Of a stretch of 57,308 bases of DNA, positions 54,910 to 57,308 are shown in pieces. The DNA lies in the NCBI GenBank assembly GCA_039028975.1, contig JBCCHB010000111.1:1-57308 (forward strand), in the 5' to 3' direction. Positions within the stretch are counted from its first letter, which is position 1. The number at the start of each line of letters is the position of its first letter. A program made the position numbers and the translations under genes. A model generated the notes under the pieces. The model was given only the letters and a program-made list of their open reading frames with translations. It was not told the origin of the DNA and ran no database searches. The DNA comes from JAHBNG01 sp039028975. Its GTDB lineage: Bacteria; Chloroflexota; Anaerolineae; Caldilineales; Caldilineaceae.

Positions 54910-55464
54910 GTGATTTACATGATCGGTGGCGCTCCTCGGAGCGGGAAGAGCATTCTTGCACAACAGTTTGCTGCTCAACAGAGGATTGGATGGATCTCTA
55001 CCGATGTCCTCAAGGAGGTGCTGAAGGTAAACGACGATTCTGGGTTACAAGGCCAGTGGAATGCGGAAGCAGAAGCTATTACTGCGGCTGCCGTATGGTT
55101 CTTTCCCTATCTAGAACGCTTTGTCTGGGGCATCAATTCATTGGCTGATGACTATCTCATTGAAGGCGTCCACTTTCTACCAGCCCAAGTGAATCGGCTA
55201 TCTGCTCAGTACCCAATTCGCACCGTCTTTCTGGGGTGCTCTCAGATGACGATTGAACGGTTCGATCAATTTCCTGGACGATCCCGTGGATATGCTAATC
55301 TATCAGAAGCCATGCGACGTCGAATCGCCGATGACATCCCGCTGTGGAGCGAATTCATCATGCAGGAAGCCAGGCAGTTAGGCTATCCCTATATCGACAT
55401 GAGGTTTGATTTTCTGTCACGGCTGAGTGAGGCCGAGGCCGTACTCACTGCCGATACAAATTAA
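54910..55464 (+). CDS. P-loop kinase-like protein
   Basis: A 184-aa P-loop NTPase. GAPRSGKSILAQQF at residues 7-20 is the Walker A, STDVLKEVLK follows like the substrate-binding segment of AAA_33/zeta/2-phosphoglycerate-kinase-type enzymes, and EGVHFLP supplies a later acidic motif. It is a probable small-molecule kinase of unknown substrate. The start is GTG 54910, eight bases after the upstream stop; ATG three codons later is an alternative. Confidence 0.8.
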   Translation: MIYMIGGAPRSGKSILAQQFAAQQRIGWISTDVLKEVLKVNDDSGLQGQWNAEAEAITAAAVWFFPYLERFVWGINSLADDYLIEGVHFLPAQVNRLSAQYPIRTVFLGCSQMTIERFDQFPGRSRGYANLSEAMRRRIADDIPLWSEFIMQEARQLGYPYIDMRFDFLSRLSEAEAVLTADTN

Positions 55465-55681
55465 TCAGCACGCTCGTCACTATAGATATTCAGATAATCA
55501 TTTTCCTCTTATGATCAACAGATTACTCAGATGATAGAGATTCTTTTCGTTAATCTGTGCAATCTTTAGAATCCGTTGATGAAAATCTATTTCTGAAAGA
55601 CTATAGCACACAATTCCCAGTTCGATCTGGTTGAGCTTGTATGTGATTTCAGACCCTTTTCGCGCCCTTGAGGTAAAACGT

Positions 55682-56653
55682 ATGAGATACGAAATCCCGA
55701 TTGATGAAGCGCTGGTTGATGAATTGTTCCCCTTCTGGGCGTCCATTTTTGGGGAGATATTGCCTGACTTCAGCCGTGAAGTCTTCTTGGGCCAAGAAAC
55801 TGCCTACAATCGGGGCACACTCTATCTAATGAGAAGGGCGGGCGAACAGCTGATGGGTACGGCTCTCCTTATGCATTCGAAGAGCGTACCTGCACTAGCC
55901 GGGCTAGGCGAGGTCACGACAAATCCTCAGTTTCGTGGGCAGGGCATCGCCACAGAGCTGTGTAGCCAAGCGCTAGCCGATTTTCATAGGGCTGGTGGAG
56001 AAGCGCTTTTTCTGGGGACCGTTAATCCGGCAGCAGCACGTATCTATCATCGACTTGGCTGGCGCAAGTTGGCAGGTGCGAATGTAATGGCCAACATAAG
56101 CTCAGGCATATCCCCAGAAGAGTTCCTGGTTGACTATTTTCGCCGGATAGACAAGGTTGAAGTAAGCATAGCAGGCCCTGATGTGCGTGTCTCTATGGTC
56201 CCTTTGAGTTTGACCCCACATGATCATCAAGTATTAGATGCAAATATAGGGCTGTACTCGTGCCGATACCAGACGCAGAATTCCTGTATGGGTTTGTACG
56301 CCCGCTATGCAGATATCTTAGCAGACGGCGATGGCGCATTCTTCGCTGGAAGGACCGCAGATGGGCGACTCGTCGGACTCTCTACGGCACGCCCTGATGG
56401 GGTTGGCGGGTGCCAGATCGATGGATTTGTCCACAACAATTTCTCATCAGCGTGGTCTGATCTAGTGGAGGCGGCTTGCGCGTGGGCCAGAGCAGAAGGA
56501 ATTTCAACATTAACGGCCATTCTCTCGGTCGAGGATGAAGAAAAGCAAGCCTTATTCCAGTCCATAGGATTCGTCTACAATGGCTCTGGCAAAGCCTTCC
56601 AAATTGAAGGGCGACGTGTAGAATCCTGTAAAATGAAAAGATGTTTTAATTGA
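55682..56653 (+). CDS. GNAT-family N-acetyltransferase
   Basis: A 323-aa acetyltransferase with the acetyl-CoA-binding motif A TTNPQFRGQGIATELC (R/Q-G-Q-G-I-A) and motif B ARIYHRLGWRKL in the N-terminal half. The C-terminal half contains a second GNAT-like region (WSDLVEAACAWARAEGISTLTA...SIGFVYNGSG), so it is a tandem-type enzyme. ATG 55682 after GAGGTAAAACG is preferred to 55631. Substrate unknown. Confidence 0.88.
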   Translation: MRYEIPIDEALVDELFPFWASIFGEILPDFSREVFLGQETAYNRGTLYLMRRAGEQLMGTALLMHSKSVPALAGLGEVTTNPQFRGQGIATELCSQALADFHRAGGEALFLGTVNPAAARIYHRLGWRKLAGANVMANISSGISPEEFLVDYFRRIDKVEVSIAGPDVRVSMVPLSLTPHDHQVLDANIGLYSCRYQTQNSCMGLYARYADILADGDGAFFAGRTADGRLVGLSTARPDGVGGCQIDGFVHNNFSSAWSDLVEAACAWARAEGISTLTAILSVEDEEKQALFQSIGFVYNGSGKAFQIEGRRVESCKMKRCFN

Positions 56654-56672
56654 TAAGCAGTCGCGCCTGCTC

Positions 56673-57212
56673 CGTCAGAAAAAGATGGGTTCTATTACAG
56701 TGTACTCAAAATTTTGCGCCATTAGGATAGGCTATTGGTAGACCGTCCTTGCAGGGCGGTGGACGTCAAGAACCCGTGAGTTTCACTTGGAACAGGTCGA
56801 GTTCGCCCCCTTCCCGCCCACAATGGACGGGCTACCCATGCTTCGTCAGAAAAAGATGGGTTCTATTACAGTGTACTCAAAATTTTGCACCATTCGGATA
56901 GGCTATTGGTAGACCGTCCCTTCGGCTCCGCTCAGGACAAGCCTTGAAGGGCGGTGGACGTCAAGAAACCGTGAGTTTCACTTGGAACAGGTCGAGTTCG
57001 CCCCCTTCCCGCCCACAATGAACGGGCTACGCCTGCTTCGTCAGAAAAAGATAGGTTCTATTACAGTGTACTCAAAATTTTGCACCATTCGGATAGGCTA
57101 TTGGTAGACCGTCCCTGCGGCTCCGCTCAGGACAAGCCTAGAAGGGCGGTGGACGTCACGAATCCGTGAGTTTCACTTGGAACAGGTCGAGTTCGCCCCC
57201 TTCCCGCCCACA
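56673..57212. repeat. Three long direct repeats (about 171-195 bp each)
   Basis: Units start at 56673, 56844 and 57039 with CGTCAGAAAAAGAT(G/A)GG and share TACAGTGTACTCAAAATTTT, GATAGGCTATTGGTAGACCG, GGCGGTGGACGTCA and CTTCCCGCCCACAATG. Units 2 and 3 carry an extra segment with GGCTCCGCTCAGGACAAGCC. No gene lies inside. From 57213 to the window end I see nothing further. Confidence 0.9.
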
Positions 57213-57308
57213 ATGGCTTATCGTTACCCATAAGTGTAGAAGGGGGTATAAGAAAAAAGGAATATATGATAAAGTAGGAATCATCGAAGGGAAGCCCTGA
57301 CCAAGGAA

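Overview
The window looks like an accessory region of a Chloroflexota (Chloroflexi) chromosome of roughly balanced GC. This is inferred from gene content, not from a marker gene. It holds several MalT-type STAND proteins with the leader 'LNTKFYRP', secreted proteins with Thr/Pro-rich linkers and short 'FLPLI' or 'LYFPVT' strings, PD-(D/E)XK/AAA and Rpn-type nuclease-like proteins, and a peptide-type ABC importer mixed with phytanoyl-CoA dioxygenases. No tRNA, rRNA, CRISPR array or replication origin was seen.

Layout. (1) 1-3.4 kb is decayed ground: a transposase stub with an in-frame stop, an intact AAA/PD-(D/E)XK protein, a frameshifted serine-hydrolase relic and a 49-codon ORF. (2) 3.4-16.5 kb, minus strand: three tandem paralogues of about 1370 aa. 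Each fuses an APH-like kinase domain to a MalT-like STAND ATPase and TPR region, and each stops where the LuxR-type HTH of MalT relatives would begin. The last is translationally coupled to a single-domain globin. (3) 16.7-36.2 kb is an oxidative, natural-product-like island: two cytochromes P450, an NTF2-like protein, an APH-like kinase, a giant secreted beta-lactamase-fold protein, a 31-aa membrane peptide, a second globin, an orphan 131-aa protein, an asparagine-synthetase-like ligase without its Cys nucleophile, an FAD monooxygenase, an NmrA-like reductase, a sulfotransferase and a broken ester-cyclase gene. No scaffold-making enzyme is present. (4) 36.7-43.4 kb: a 900-aa secreted Cna-B/carboxypeptidase-regulatory-like repeat protein, an Rpn-family protein, a polysaccharide deacetylase, a Tat-exported metallo-beta-lactamase-fold protein and a phytanoyl-CoA dioxygenase. 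(5) 43.8-56.7 kb: a complete peptide/opine-type ABC importer (binding protein, two permeases, two ATPases) interleaved with a VOC protein, a second PhyH-like protein and an opposing PIN/Phd toxin-antitoxin pair, then a Gfo/Idh/MocA oxidoreductase, a P-loop kinase-like protein and a GNAT protein. (6) 56.7-57.2 kb: three long direct repeats.

The strongest new signal is a common promoter architecture in island 3. Five sites (16706, 20275, 26611, 30425 and 35368) carry the same three short direct repeats at fixed spacing, each followed 19-20 nt later by a -10-like hexamer. They precede P450-1, P450-2, the 31-aa peptide/globin operon, the FAD monooxygenase and the broken ester cyclase. This implies one dedicated regulator and makes these scattered transcription units a single regulon. 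The second signal is the trio of kinase-STAND-TPR proteins without a DNA-binding domain, which lies next to the island and is linked to it by paralogous globins.

The window is rich in small non-autonomous elements (at 12226, 27942, 35108, 39392 and 47115), tandem arrays (at 20087, 40494 and 45903) and relics with intact paralogues nearby. This indicates a region that is actively duplicating and decaying.
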